From Sipunculus nudus (Eukaryota > Annelida > Sipuncula > Golfingiida > Sipunculidae): a DNA stretch of 64,000 nt. Where the stretch lies: NCBI GenBank assembly GCA_026874595.1, contig CM049322.1:27505840-27569839 (forward strand), read 5' to 3'. The notes under the pieces were generated by a model that did not search any database, was not told the origin of the DNA, and saw nothing but the letters and a program-made list of their open reading frames with translations. Both the position numbers and the translations under genes were made by a program. Position 1 is the first letter of the stretch. The number at the start of each line of letters is the position of its first letter. Of this stretch, positions 33,735 to 47,700 are shown piece after piece.

Positions 33735-33815
33735 TGGCATCTGTGGCCGATTGGTTAGAGGCGCATGAACGGTTGGAAAGTTAACCTTATTCCCCTGGTT
33801 CAAACCTGTCACTTT
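33735..33815 (+). repeat. tRNA-like (possible SINE head) relic
   Basis: 'TGGCCGATTGGTTAGAGGC' resembles a pol III A box and 'GGTTCAAACC' a B box, at spacing suited to a class II tRNA. However, acceptor and T stems do not pair well, so this is not a functional tRNA gene. Confidence 0.35.
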
Positions 33816-34531
33816 TTTCCCCCTTTATGTTATTCCCCCGTCTCAATTTAGAAATATGATAAACATATATTTTTCATTTATTTCTTTCCACTGGAATTAC
33901 CTAACGTGTAAAATAAACATTTAATTTATTGGAATATATAAATAAATCTGGTGAGATTACATATTCACGGCTGTAATAAGTTCACTTGCCGCCAGGTGGC
34001 ACCGGGAATAAATTTCATTAACGCCCTGAGAAAATCACCATTGCTTTTTTTAGGGCGTATTCTGAAATCCATACAAATATGTTAGTAAATGAATTAAATG
34101 TTGCCATGAATTATTACAAAACAATAGCCCATTTTCTTACCGCTAATGATGCTACGCACCGATGTACGCCATGAGAGACCTCTGGCTAATGATGTTTTCC
34201 TTTCATGTCCAAACTGTGACACCCTTCTTAGATCGTTGCTTGTTTGTTTACCAATAATTTATTTGATGTGTAATATTAAGGTGATCAGGGACTCCTGTCA
34301 ATTTTGTTTGCACCGTAGCCGTGATCAAATAAATTTGTTAACATACTAATGAGGTACAAATTTAACAGTTTGGGGTAAAAAATTACTGTAGTTCTATTGC
34401 CGGTAGCTGGATTTTTGACGATCTTTATGATCTTTTATGCCGGTCTGTGGGTTACAAATGTTTAGTTTGTTCCGGCTGGCAGTACAGGCCGTCCCCGGCG
34501 GTTACCCCCGAACAGATCGGCTAAAATCCTG

Positions 34532-34590
<59 letters not shown>
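34532..34590. repeat. (TA)n microsatellite
   Basis: About 27 TA repeats inside intron 1. Confidence 0.95.
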
Positions 34591-34595
<5 letters not shown>

Positions 34596-35189
34596 CACTG
34601 GTTTATAAAATGCCAGTTACAGGATATAATGGATATCTTTTTCGTCACCAGCAGCGCTCACATATATTCCCGAACGAGTGTTAAATAATAATTAACATGA
34701 GGGTTTCCTTACATCCTCTATTATCGCCCACCGCCGATTCTCAGGTGTCAGACGATCTTCTCTCCTGCAATATTCTAATTTTTCATATTTTACATATAAC
34801 AATTAACACACTGAGAAAAATAATTATTTTTTCCTGTACGAATTCAAGTAGACATTACGGTATTTAGATTCATTCATAGATCTCATGTAAATCACGGGAA
34901 TTTTGTATCACGGGACTAACTTGATCAATCAGCATCAACATTGGTTGAACCAAGTCTTTTTCCCTCGCATAAACATGGCGGACAAGTGGTTTGCATTGGC
35001 AAATTTTGGTCACTATCTTGTTTTTTCAAATAATAATAACAATAGCATTTGATAATTAAAACTCTAACTGTTGCAAAAGAAGTAAAAATGTTGATTTACA
35101 TGAACAATTTGGCCTAATAATCCAAATATGATTGCATGCGCACTTGCAAGTGACAGCAGGCAAACGCTCCTGAATACCCCAGTGTGTCC

Positions 35190-35600
35190 GCCATATTGAA
35201 TATTGCCTCACTTGAAGCCCAGTCATGGCAATAAATCTGACAAAATCTTTGCTGAATTTGAGACATTCGGTCATGATCTCAATGTCAGGATAAATTTCTC
35301 ATGTCGAAAATTATTCCTGTCCCAATATTGAGTTTAAAGTTGATGTATTTGGATAGATTTCAGCTGATGACAGCTGCTGAAGACCACCGAATGTTCCCAA
35401 TCAACCCAGCATTTCTGCCATATTGGATTTCTGCCTGATGGGAAACCTAGTCAGAGCAATGTCAATCTGACAAATTCACTGCTGAATTTGAGGCATCTGG
35501 TCATGATTTCAATGTTGGGATAAAATTCTAATGTTCAAAATTGATTTCATTCCAATATTCAGTTTGAGGTGTCTTGATTTGAATGATTTTCTGTGGACTA
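35190..35600 (+). repeat. Diverged two-copy tandem duplication
   Basis: The block with 'ccatattgaatattgcctca', 'tttgctgaatttgagacatt' and 'ggtcatgatctcaatgtcag' recurs about 230-240 bases later as 'gccatattggatttctgcct', 'actgctgaatttgaggcatc' and 'ggtcatgatttcaatgttgg'. Confidence 0.7.
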
Positions 35601-37984
35601 CATAAGGGACATTCAGAGACCTAACTCTTGACGGACATAAATTAACTCTTCAGCACTGTGGGAAGAATGTTGCATAAATTGTTCATTAAAAAAATTAAAT
35701 TAATGCAATATCTTAATGGCACCTTTATCTTTCGTTCCAAATATTCTCCTGTCATGTAAGTTTGGCTAAACCAGAGGTTTGTGGGATGACTTTTATTCAT
35801 ATTTATTTATTCAGAAACAATATGTAATTAAGAAATATTAAAATATATTTTATTGAATACAAATTTGTTTTTAAAGTTTATTTAGTAAATAGTTACTATT
35901 TCTATGAAATTATACTCATGATTCACTTTTTATTTATTTTTGTATTTATAAATAAACCAGCTCTTTAAAGACTTTTAATCATGACATCAAAAAATCTACT
36001 TTCTTGTGTTAGATATCCACAAAAATATTTTTTCATATATTATTTGTATAAAATAATTTTATTTTATATACTTATAGGTATGTGATTCTTTTGTTTTTAA
36101 TTGAATGAATCTCCATACAGTAATCATTATCCCGCCCTCATCTGTCCCTTCCTCTCATGAAGGGACACCTGCAATGTAGGGACACTTTGGTGAAATTCAA
36201 CAGGTGTCCCGTCTTCGACAGGTTCTGTTATAATGCCTTACTGTTATTGACTGTTTAATGATCCACTACTGACAGGGTATGGACATTTGTTGTTTGTTGT
36301 GACAAATCATTTCAAGTTAATATATAATACATATTTCAATGATATAATTGCTTAAAAAGTTAAGATTTATAAAAAAATACTTTACTGAGAAACAAAGAAT
36401 CATAAGTTCATAAATATAACCTTGCAAAGTGCAGAAACATGATCACTAATTCTAAAATGCAATTGATATATCCTTGAATTAAAGCAAGCTTTTAACCTTG
36501 AGGATATTGTACTTTAACAAAAAAAGTCACAGTTTATCCAAACATTGATTTTTTTATCTGAAAACATTAAACATGCCCTGCCTACATATAACTTGGGCAC
36601 TAACAAGTATGAATAAAGACTAATGTATAAGTGCCTTGCTTGCTGTCGTACCATGCATATTACAGAGCTCTATTATAGGTGTAGCTGCTGTCATATGCTA
36701 TAACAAGAAGTGACAAGGTATTTATGTGTGTTGAGAATTGAAGAAACTCACCAAATGAAGTTTTTTCCATGTTGAGATTAAGCTTATCATAAATCGTGTT
36801 TACATTAAAAATTGAGTTACTACATTATATGTGTATCCTGCAGTGTATTTTTTCTAGTTACAATTTATTCTTCTCTGTGCATTTCACAAAGAAATATACT
36901 TGTTTGAAGTTAGAGCGCTCTTTTGATTAAGATAAGAAAAGAGTAATGACTGCTCTTTTATGTGTTTTGAAGGAATTTCCTGCTAATGAATTCATCCATA
37001 TAATGACACTTTACAAACTAAAAGCCTATAACAAGGAAATTTGACGTGATATGTTTCTATATGTTGTCCAGTTTTGTAATGCTTCGTAAGAGGGGCGGCA
37101 GTGTCTAAGTCCGCCCTAGGCGGCAATGAAGCTAGGTACGCCGCTGATGACTGTCAATTTGTGGACTGACTGCTATCAGCCATTGTGCAGCCTTCTGACT
37201 ATGCATACATATAATTAAGAGGTACAGCACTTTCAAATAGTGGTCAGTATTATTGTTGAAGGATTATACCTGTTATATATTTCATTACACAGGTTCCAAT
37301 AGGCCTGTACCCTTGTCACTGTTTCTACACTTGAATCTAAAAATAAAATGTTCCCATAAAGTAAATTAACATTGTATATTTATAATAACACTGGAAAAAG
37401 AAATTGCCAGCCCTGGAGCGTGGTTGTGTTATGGCAAAGGTGCCTGACCTGTGAATTGTGACTGAGCAGTAATGATTTATAATCCTGTAGCCTTGAGCAA
37501 GGTCTCAGCCAAAAGTGTGCTTATGTCTTCCCCCCATTAAAAATGGGTACAAGATTAAGTGCCATCTGCGTATGGTGGGCCCTAGCGACCTAAAAACCGT
37601 ATGGACTCTGTAGTGTCCCCAGGGAGCTACCACAAGAAAGTTAATTGTAAAGTCTTCTCAGCCATATATTGGGAAGGGGATTTAAAACTTGCAACTTTTA
37701 CTTCACTTTTTACTTACATATTTACCCAGGAATTCCGACTTCCCTTGGAAACATGCTTATTACCTAGGAAATTAACAGGCCTGAATTCCTTGAAACTGGA
37801 CCAGAAGCCCCACAAGCCACTACAGAATGTCAGCTGAACTGGGGTGTCTCCTCTGCCAGTTTATTAAGATGTTCCCTTGATGTAGTTCCATGTTGGTAAA
37901 AAAATTATCTGATGATATGATTTTGAAAGTGAAATGAATATCAGAACATGACTTAAATTTTTATGTCTGAAAGAGCAGTAATAA

Positions 37985-38122
<138 letters not shown>

Positions 38123-39269
38123 TGAGTCTGCTATCATTGTAAAGCCAGTGATTTTCAGTAATCGCAAAATCGCAGACAGAATCATGGAATTGACAGACTG
38201 AAATTGAATTCCCAATCCGGAAGATTTTGAAGTTTCAACTTTATCCCCCCCCCCCAAAAAAAAATCAATATTGCGTAATTTGCAGAAGTTCTGGAACCAA
38301 ACATTATGTACTCAGTCAGAACAGCAGGTAACATATTTGTAATGTAATTCATACCATTTTGTCATTTTTAGATTTTTAGCTCAGCTGAAGCTGAACTTAG
38401 TCATTTGGCCAAAAAAGGATACCAAAATTACAATATAGCTGGAGCTATCATCACCAAATTTTATGCAAATCTTGGTCACATGAGTCATATTTGAAATTGA
38501 GGTATTGGTGGCATCACCCGCATCAACCATTTCTGTACATTGATCATCAGAACATTATTCCACAATTTCTCAGGAATAGCGGGAGCTAGTTTCCCCAGAT
38601 TTTATGCAAAAAAATTGTCTGCTAGAAAACTTATGGCTAACAGCATTGCCTTAGATATTATAGGGAAAATGCTAAAAAAAAATTTTTTTTTTAAATCTTC
38701 TCTAAAATTATTCTGCCAAATTCTCCAATATTTCATAGAAATGATTATTGGCTGAGTTACAGGAATTTGAACTCAATCATCTGTCCAAAAAAGCATATTA
38801 AAATTACACTCTCAGGAAAGGCTGGAGCTATCATAACCAAATTTCATCCAAAATGTTGGTCACATGAGTCCTATTATAAATTGAGGTATTGGTGGCGCCA
38901 CCTGCATCGACTGTTTCTGAGCTAGCATGACTAAATTTTATGCAAAAATTGATCATCTAAAAAACTATCTGATTTTGCTTATTTTTTTTGGCTAACTGCA
39001 TTTTCTTAGATTTTAATAGGGAAAAGGAAAAAAAATTTGAAAAATTTTTATCTCCAATATCATCAGCCCAATGGTTCAATATTTCAAAGATCTAATCCCA
39101 GAGACCAGCTCTCTATAATTTGTTCAAATGGTTTTAGTTTGATGAATTTTGGCTGAGTTACAGGAATTTGAAACTTGTTATGTGGCAAGTAAGCATACTA
39201 CCTTAACAGTCTCAAAAACAATTGGAGCTAGGATTTCTAAATTTTGTGCAAATGTTGGTCACATGACTC

Positions 39270-41053
39270 TTTTTTGTCATCTGAGCTTAAGTCATGATCC
39301 CTTGTCCATCATCCGTCTGTTAGACTTGCACGTTTTGAAACCATTAGACCTACAAATCCAAAATTTGGCATACTGTTAGATGTCCTAAAGATCTCCTATT
39401 AAACCAAAAATTGGGTCACTGCGACTTTGTTTGTTTGAGAAATTTAGTAAAAACCTTTATTTCCATTAAAATCCTATTGTCACACTTCAGGATTGCCTTA
39501 TATCAAAATTACTCATATGTATTTCTTCATATTTACCACAAATATTCCCCTATATAGTTCCTATGTACATGCCAGAAATGAGGTCAGTATTACATAATTT
39601 ATAAAAGTTACGGGCCCAAACATAATGCATTTTGAAAAAAATCAGGAGAGATATTTACTCACTTATCATGATATCTGTTGAACCTTTTTTTATCTGTTGA
39701 TAATTTTTTATCAGGTGTATAACTATATTTAATCAAGATTCAATTTATATACCCAAAATTAGATCTGAATTTTGTAAATATTTTAAGTTATTAACAAAAA
39801 CATAAAATCAGTACGTTTAATTTTGACCATCGTTGAGCATGGCACGTTTTTTCCTGTGAAAGTACCTTCAGTTTATTTTTTGCAGCAGGTACATATAATT
39901 AATAAATCTGTTGAATGCTGAAAATTGAAAATAAAAGCTAAAAAATTAGGGTGGTTATTGAATTTTTTCAGGGGCTTTATTGTATGGGGCACATTGTCAT
40001 GTAAGAACCAGGCTGCCTAATTCTGGTCACTACAGCCCTGCCTGGGGTAACCTTATTATTGATGCAATACTGGTCCAGCAATTCTGCCGTGACAAGTGTA
40101 CATTATTCTCATGTGTCATCCCCTGCCACCACCACCACCAAGTGTATTGCAGTTACCTATCTTCACATTTCAGGCATAGCTAATAAAATCAGTACCTTAA
40201 ATTTTGACCAAATTTGACCATGGCATATTTTTTCCTGTAAGAACATTTGATTTTTTTTCAGCAGGTTCATATAATTAATAAATCTGTTCAATGCAGAAAT
40301 TTGAAAATAGAAGCTCAAAAATTAGGTTAGTTATTGAATTTATTTCAGGGGCCCATTGTATTGGGCTCATTGTCATGCAAGAACCAGGCTTCTTCTTAAT
40401 TTTGGTCACTACAACCCTGCCTGGGTAACATTATTAGTGATGGAATACTGGTCCAGCACTTCTGTTGTGATGGGTGTACCTTTATTCTCATGTCCCCCCT
40501 CTTGCCCCCCCCCCCCCACAACTAACACCAAGTGTACTGCAATTACTGTTATTGTTCAAAGTGATTCTTACAATTGTAAAACTGTTTCCACTCCAATGTA
40601 CAAAACAATTTTGAAATAGCAATTCAAGGTATAATCCAGAGGAAGCCATGTGGTGGTAATGTAGCATTTTTAAAGAATTTGATTTCCATTTAAATCATTT
40701 AATTTAAATATAATTAAACCCATCAGTAGGCATAATTTGATAATATATGAACAAAATCATGGATAAATAAAGGTGTGATTGAGAATTGTGAATTCTGAAT
40801 CAAGTGTTCTTTCAGATGTGTTTTTTTATTGCAATTCAAAAAAATATATTTTTTCTTGAAAAATTAATTCTTCTGTGTGCATAAAATGATGTCACTTGAC
40901 CCAATTAGCTAAAGATTATCAAACATATCAACCATCCTTTACCTATATTGCCTGTACCTTCAGTCCTTTACTCTTTATCTCCATTTGATATTATTTTACA
41001 TTTTTACCTTGAAGATCAACTTCAGCTGAGCACAGTGACCCTTGAGTCTCTTG
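39270..41053 (+). mobile_element. Family A element A3, nested in A-III
   Basis: A truncated 5' end (TTTTTTGTCATCTGAGCTTA) is followed by 'gcacgttttgaaaccattag' and the A-I interior. Two ~370-bp sub-units lie at 39830-40190 and 40195-40560. The 3' end has TTCAGCTGAGC, then TGACCCTTGAGTC and CTTG (41050-41053) followed by TTTT. Confidence 0.65.
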
Positions 41054-42592
41054 TTTTAATTGTAAAAGAATAGGTTGGGTTCATTGATTTTTGGTAGAGT
41101 CATAGAAAGCTTAAGTTGGTCTTGAGGCCATTAGTAAGCCTGTTTCAGTTTGAAGGCTGCAATAGTCTCCATCTGCAAAACTGTTTCAATTTATGTAACA
41201 TTGCTCAAAAATGATTCTTAGGTTGCCTTTGTTCAAGTTTACTTAAATGAAACCTTGTTGGCTTTTGTAATTGCGTTTACTAATAAAATGCTTAAAAATA
41301 AAACGTAATTCCATGTACCAATAGACTTAACTCAGTGCCATCTCCTATCACTAAAGCCCTGTAAAGTCTGTATGGTGAATCCCTGATATTTGCATATTAA
41401 GGCATCACAAGGCTCTTTGAGGACCTGACGATTCCCCTGCATTTACATATCAGACCTTCCTGACTAATGCGAATGGCATCTTTACTATGGGAAAGCCAAC
41501 AGCTGTCCCACAGCTCAACCTGCTTGGTAACATTTGCACTGAAATCATGTATTCAGGTAGTCCACACATGGACCAGTCACCTCCGTGTCCTATGATATAT
41601 CTCTGCTGAAAGAATATTATGGTCCATGGGCCAAATGTAAGTGCATATTGTAGACACTATTGCAACAATTTTGTAACAACAGGTTCAGTAAAATTCCCTC
41701 TGCCGAGACGACAGGAGCGCTGGCAGCATTTGTGTGACCCGTGTATTAACTGCTGAACTGCCAATCGCGAATCGTGATCGTTTCAGTCAGCCAGTACATC
41801 TTGACTGCACTTGTTGCGTGTGCACTTGAATATCTCATGCTGATTGGCTGAACCAGAGTTTGTTAGGCCTATATTATGTTAAAACAGGCCCACTTTGAAG
41901 AATGGTGGTCCGATAAATGTTGACACTGAGGCTGAGGGTTAAAGTGTTTTAAAGTCTCGCCGAACTGAACATAAGTGACGGCCTAAAAATATAAATTCTG
42001 ATTAAATGGGAATATTAGTAGCCAACTGGAAGCCCAGAATAGGCAATGATTGAATGAACCATGTTGGTTTTGAAAGAGATTCAGGGAAAGACCGCCAATG
42101 ACTTCACTAGAAAAAACCTTAGTTCAGCCAGGCGGTGATGTGTGGCGCTGACTATCCCATAATCACTAGAGTTTACCAGTCGATGAATAGTCGGCCAGAG
42201 CATCATACTTTAGTTATACAATATGCAGCGAGGTGGCAGAACCTGTTCTAAGCTTTGCGACACTGAAAAGTTTGACTCTGTTAGAGGGAGGAATTATGTT
42301 TAAACCATTACATCGACTAGGCCAGTCTTAAATAATGTGTATCATTATACTTAAGCTAATCTCCACTTTCCCCTTATTCTATTATTGACAGGTGTTCATA
42401 CATTCCCATGGTTATTTAATGCACATATTACTGTCACATATCTTAAATAATTAAATATTTCCAGAAATATTTGATCATGAGAGACTCCTGGACCTTTGAT
42501 ATAGTCCATAAAAATGCACGGTATTAGTTTGGAAAATATATATTTAATATTTGATTATCAACAGTTAGCAGGGTCCTCTTAAGTTTTTCAAA

Positions 42593-42596
<4 letters not shown>

Positions 42597-42660
<64 letters not shown>
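42597..42660. repeat. (AT)n microsatellite
   Basis: About 32 AT units within a family A tail, creating meaningless Tyr-Ile frames. Confidence 0.97.
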
Positions 42661-42663
<3 letters not shown>

Positions 42664-42756
42664 GCATATTTTGCATATGCTTAAATTTTCCAAATTCAAC
42701 TGAGCGACATGACCCGTGGGTCCCTTATTTGTAATTGAATTTTTATAATTGTTTGT

Positions 42757-42762
<6 letters not shown>

Positions 42763-42846
<84 letters not shown>
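42763..42846. repeat. (AT)n microsatellite
   Basis: About 42 AT units ending ~95 bases before exon 3. Confidence 0.97.
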
Positions 42847-42848
<2 letters not shown>

Positions 42849-42919
42849 TATGTTCATATATGTGGTTGCACACATATACCGGATGATTGCAGTATTTCCA
42901 CAGGTGTGTAAAGGACTAA

Positions 42920-43060
<141 letters not shown>

Positions 43061-43062
43061 TG

Positions 43063-43191
43063 AGTTCATGTGGTGATATTGGAGTAATGACATGGTAACA
43101 TAGAAATTATGACATAACAAGATAGGAGTAATGACATGGGGACACAGGAGTAATGACATGGTGACATAGGAGTAATGACATGGTAACATAC
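43063..43191. repeat. ~24-bp minisatellite
   Basis: About five copies of 'ggagtaatgacatggtgaca', beginning 20 bases after exon 3. Confidence 0.9.
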
Positions 43192-43745
43192 CGTATTTCC
43201 TTGATCAGACGCCCAGGCGTTTATTTATTTCAGACCCTGCTCGGGCATGGCATCTTAACGAGGCTGGCTTCTATTTAAGGCCAGCTTTTATTAAAAAAGG
43301 CTCGTCAGACAAAACTAAAAAAGAACACGTCGAAACAACAAACCCGCCAGTCACTGCTTTGGGATGCAAATGAAAACATTTCCAGTACACGGATTGTGCT
43401 TATGAAATAACCTTAGATGCCATAGGGATAGGGGACACCCGGTCTTCACAATCATGCACCATAATAAGAATTTACGGGGAATCTTAGGGAAAATTGCAGT
43501 TGTCCAAAAGGACCTGTCCAGCGGGCCTCTTGAAACCAGGTACCCTGGTGTTTCATGTGGCTGTTCCATTGATTTTACACCACCTGCAACTGATAACATT
43601 GTTTCCAGCTGAACACGGGGTAACTCTTCCATTAACTGTGCACCACGATCAAATTGAAACATCAGAATACTGGGGGTTGGTTCTTATAACAGCACAGCAT
43701 AAATTATTTTCATGACGCTCCCCCACCCCCAACTCCCCGTTTTTT

Positions 43746-45694
43746 ATGCCCCCGCCACAAAGTGGCCGGGGCATATAGTTTTACCCATGTCCGTCCTTCC
43801 GAAATCAAACAGTTGTACAGACTTTTTTTCGCAATGCCTGCAGATATTGGCCTGATTTTTGGTGTGTGGGCAGATAATGACCAGTTACAGATCGAGTTCA
43901 TGTTTCGTCCCGGTTGACCTACTTTTGACCGTTTTACAGCTCCTAAACTTAGAAAATTTCATGAAAAATAGAAATTTGCATGACAAATACACATGTACGG
44001 ACTTTTTTTCGCAATACCTGCAGATATTGGCCTGATTTTTGGTGTGTGGGCGGATAATGATCAGTTACAGATCGAGTTCGCGTTTCATCCGGGTTGACCT
44101 ACTTTTGACCGTTTTATGGCTCCTTAACTTAGAAAATTTCATGAAAAATAGAAATTTTCATGACAAATACACATGTACGGACTTTTTTTCGCAATGCTTG
44201 CAGATTTTGGCCTGATTTTGGGTATGTATGCAGTTATTGACCAGTTACAGATCGAGTTCGCGTTTCCTCCCCGTTGACCTACTTTTGACCATTTACGGCT
44301 CCTTAACTTAGAAAATTTCATGAAAAATAGAAATTTTCATGACAAATACACATGTACAGACTTTTTTTCGCAATGCCTGCAGATATTGGCCTGATTTTTG
44401 GTGTGTGGGCAGATGATGACCAGTTACAGATCAAGTTAGCGTTTCATCCGGGTTGACCTACTTTTGACCGTTTTACGGCTCCTTAACTTAGAAAATTTCA
44501 TGAAAAATAGAAATTTTCATGACAAATACACATGTACGGACTTTTTTTCGCAGTGCCTGCAGATATTGGCTTGATTTTTGGTGTGTATGCAGATAATGAC
44601 CAGTTACAGATCGAGTTCGCATTTCGTCCCGGTTGACCTACTATTGATTGTTTTACGGCTCCTAAACATAGAAAATTTCATGAAAAATATAAATTTTCGT
44701 GACAAATGTACATGTACAGCCGTTTTTAGCCCTCAGCTCATAGGCTGATCGGCTATTGTCGTCACCCAAGCTGTCCGTCTATCCGTCCATCTGTCTGTCG
44801 GGTGTCCGTCCGTCCGTCCGTCCGTCCGTCTGGCGTCCGTTAACTTTTACCTTGTGAGCGGGATATCTTGAAAAGGATTCACCGTCAGAATTTATTTCCT
44901 CGGTAAAGATGTATAACGACAAAATCTCGGTCAAGTTCGAAGATGGGTGACCTTGACCTATTTTTCTACATTTTAGAGCTGATTATAGAAAAACACTTAG
45001 ATGCTTATTACTCAGGAACCATTTGGTGGATTTTCACAAAACTTACTATGGTTATTAGGACTGATGGTCTGTACCTGCTTCACAAGTTTGGTGGCTCCAC
45101 CTACAATTTCTGATTTTTAATGAATTTTTATCGGATTTTTCAACTTTGGGCTTGTGAGCTGGATTTCTCTAAAAGGATTCACCGTAGGAATTTTATTTTT
45201 TCGGTGAAGATGTATATTGACAAAATCTCGGTCAAGTTCGAAGATGGGTGACCTTGACCTACTTTTCAAGGTCACAGAGCTTATAATAGAATAAAACTTA
45301 GAAGCTTATTTTTCAGGAAGCATTTGGTGGATTGTTATGAATCATGGTACATACCTCTGCATTTTAAATTTATAACTGAGACATGTACAGATATACATCC
45401 ATGTGAGAACAGATATTTAGTACTTGTTACTGTTACCACCTCTTAACACTGTTGTTTTGGCTGAGGGCTTTTGTCAGCTTCTGCTGATATTCTAGTTTCA
45501 CAATGCCTGCATACTGGCCTGATTTTTGGTGTGTTCCTTGATAATGACCCATTACAGATCGAGTTTGCATTTTACCCTTCTTGACCTATTTTTGACCATA
45601 CAACACCTCCTGAACTTAAAAAATTTTACAAAATTTAACAAATGATTCTAATTTGCCCCAGGCGGGGGCATTCGTGTCGTACCGACACATCTAG
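43746..45694 (+). mobile_element. Family B element B2, complete, with D nested
   Basis: The 5' end ATGCCCCCGCCAC-AAA-GTGGCCGGGGCAT forms a hairpin. Then come five ~180-bp units (43810-44717; exact 180-bp step between 43994 and 44174). Element D interrupts the next unit, and a variant last unit follows (45496-45650). The 3' end has GGCGGGGGCAT (45661-45671), hairpin GTGTCG-TAC-CGACAC (45674-45688) and CTAG (45691-45694), followed by TTTT. No coding capacity. Confidence 0.8.
44728..45495 (+). mobile_element. Family D element nested in B2
   Basis: 5' motif AGCCCTCAGC (44728-44737) is followed by a partly pairing GCTGATCGGCT and (GTCC)n. The inverted 3' copy GCTGAGGGCT lies at 45460-45469, then hairpin TCAGC-TTCT-GCTGA (45474-45487) and CTAG (45492-45495). 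The interior has two diverged ~300-bp units ('ggtcaagttcgaagatgggt'). Removing it restores a normal B unit across the T run, so both ends are firm. There is no target duplication. Confidence 0.82.
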
Positions 45695-45857
45695 TTTTCA
45701 GCTTGACACAGTTTCCAACCTGGTATATACTGAACAGGGGTTGGCTCTTCATTTAACTGTGCACCATGTCCAACTGGTAATATTAGTTCCATCGAAATAC
45801 GGGGGGTTGGTTTGTATAACAGCACTGCATAATTGATTTTCATGACAATTTCCTTCT

Positions 45858-47120
45858 GACTTTTTAGCGAACCTGTTAGCTTATGCGATGGTTCAGTGTT
45901 TTGCGTCATCCGTCGTCTGTACATTAGCCATTTCTATCTGGTAAAATTGTAGGAGCTAGCATCAAACATTATGCAAAAAATCAGTCAACTAAAAAGAACT
46001 CTATCGGATTATGCTTATTTTTTGGCTATCTGCATTTACTTAGATATTATAGGGAAAGAGCTAAAAAAAAGCTTTAAAAAGTTAAATTTTATTAAATTAA
46101 AAAAATTCTCTTCACCGAAACTGTTAGGCCAAATCATTCAGTATTTCAGTATCTCAGGTTTTTTGGAATGGTTCCCGTTCAGTGAATTTTGGCTGAGTTA
46201 CAGGAAGCTGAACTTAGTCATTTGGCTGTAAAAGGATACTAAAATTACTGTATGAGAAACGACTGGAGCTATCATTGCCAAATTTTATGCAAATGTTGGT
46301 CATATGAGTCATATTTGAAATTGAGGTAATGGTGGCACCACTTGCTTTGACCTCTTTTGTACGGGGGTCATCAGTCATCAGTAAATTAACCAAAAATTTC
46401 TCAGGAAAAGCAGGAGCTGGCATCCCCAGATTTGATGCAAAAATTTGTCACGTATCAAATGTTGTGGGATTAAGTGTTTTGTAGCACCACATGCATTTTC
46501 TTAGATTTTACAGGGAAAAAGCTTAAAAACCTTTGAAAATCTTCTTCTCTTAAATCATTCAGCCACTTGGTTCAGTATTTCACAGAAATTATCCCAGAGA
46601 TCAGCTCTCTCAATTTTGTTCAAATGATTTTGGTTAGATGAATTTTGGCCGAGTTACAGGAATTTGAAATTAGTAATGTGGCAAGTAAGCATACTAACAT
46701 AACAATCTCAGAAACAATATGAGTTAGGATCACTAAATTTTGTGAAAATGTTGGTCAACTGACTGATATTTAAAATTGCAGTTTTTATGGCGCCACCTAC
46801 ATCAACCTTTTTTAGGGTCAGAAACCTTGTAATTTTAGCCACTTTCAGCTTAAAAATGTTTTATAATGAAACTGTCAAGCTGAATGGTTTAATTTTTCAC
46901 AAGAATATTCTAGGATAGGGGCTTTTTAATTGTATAAATATAGGTTCAGTTCATTGATTTTTGGTAGAGTCATAGACAGGTTAAGTTTGTCTTGAGGCCA
47001 TTAGTAAGCCTATTTCAAATGAGGGCTGCAATAGTCTCCTTCTGCAAAACTGTTGTTTCAATTTATGAAACATTGCACAAAAATGATTCTTAGGTGGCCT
47101 TTGTTCAAGTTCACCTAAAT
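45858..47120 (+). repeat. Family A-III-like fragment
   Basis: Starts 'tttttagcgaacctgttagc' and shares the 'ttggctgagttacaggaa', 'gcaaatgttggtca' and 'cattgatttttggtagagtc' blocks with 38378-41160. No clear 3' terminus. Confidence 0.55.
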
Positions 47121-47284
47121 GATTTTATAGCACAATTATTAGACCTTTAAAAATGAAAGGACTGCATCTTTCTTTTTTCTAAACATTTTATAAAAAACCT
47201 TATGAATGTATCAGCTTAAAAAAAAGCGTTTTAGCCAAAGTCTTTCAGTATGTGTAAACAGTAAACCAACAGGCCAAGATTGTG

Positions 47285-47700
47285 TCTGTATCTGTAAATA
47301 GCTTGGCAGAATGCCAATTATTTCAGATTTGGCAACATGTCAAAGGTCAGTCTGCATCTATTTATTGCAGACTGCCAACTGTATCAGATTAGGCAACAGG
47401 TCAAGAGTTCACTCAGTGCAGCCAGGTATAGGTCAAAAGTTCACTCAGTGCAGTAGCTGCATTCTATTTATAGCTTTGGAAGACTGCCTGCTGCATCAGA
47501 TTAAGCACCAAAGTTCAGCCTGGATCTATTTATAGCTTTGGCAGACTGCAAACTGTGTCAGATTATGCAACAGGTCAAGAGTTCACTCAGTGCAGCCAGT
47601 TTCAGGTCAAAATTTCTATCAGTCTAGCCAGGTGCAGGTCAAGAGTTCACTCAGTGCAGTAGCTTGAGCCATCAATTTGTCACAGTTCACTCAGGGCAAC
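47285..47700 (+). repeat. Short diverged repeats ('caagagttcactcagtgcag')
   Basis: At least six occurrences of a 'aggtcaagagttcactcagt' block alternate with a 'gcagactgc' / 'tgcatcagattagg' block, with irregular spacing. Confidence 0.7.

Larger units (their letters stand above)
38378..42727 (+). mobile_element. Family A (A-III) element, probable, with A3 inside
   Basis: 5' end AGCTCAGCTG at 38378 in a T run. ~400-bp units ('gctgagttacaggaatttga', 'ggtggcgccacctgcatcga') run to ~39270. The matching 3' end is probably CAACTGAGC..GACCCGTGGGTC..CTTA at 42697-42727. That pairing is inferred: 41230-42540 contains sequence I cannot assign. A sister copy of the interior lies at 45960-47120. Confidence 0.5.

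Noticed and set aside
33735-33815. Functional tRNA gene
   Set aside because: A- and B-box-like sequences are present, but stems do not pair and there is no clear anticodon arm. Kept only as a tRNA-like relic.
37075-37150. Transposon end ('ggtacgccgctg')
   Set aside because: A single terminus-like motif with no partner within intron 1, too little to call.
43187-43350. Terminal repeat of another TIR element ('ccgtatttccttgatcagac')
   Set aside because: It resembles ends of widespread MITEs, but I could not find an inverted partner or target duplication.
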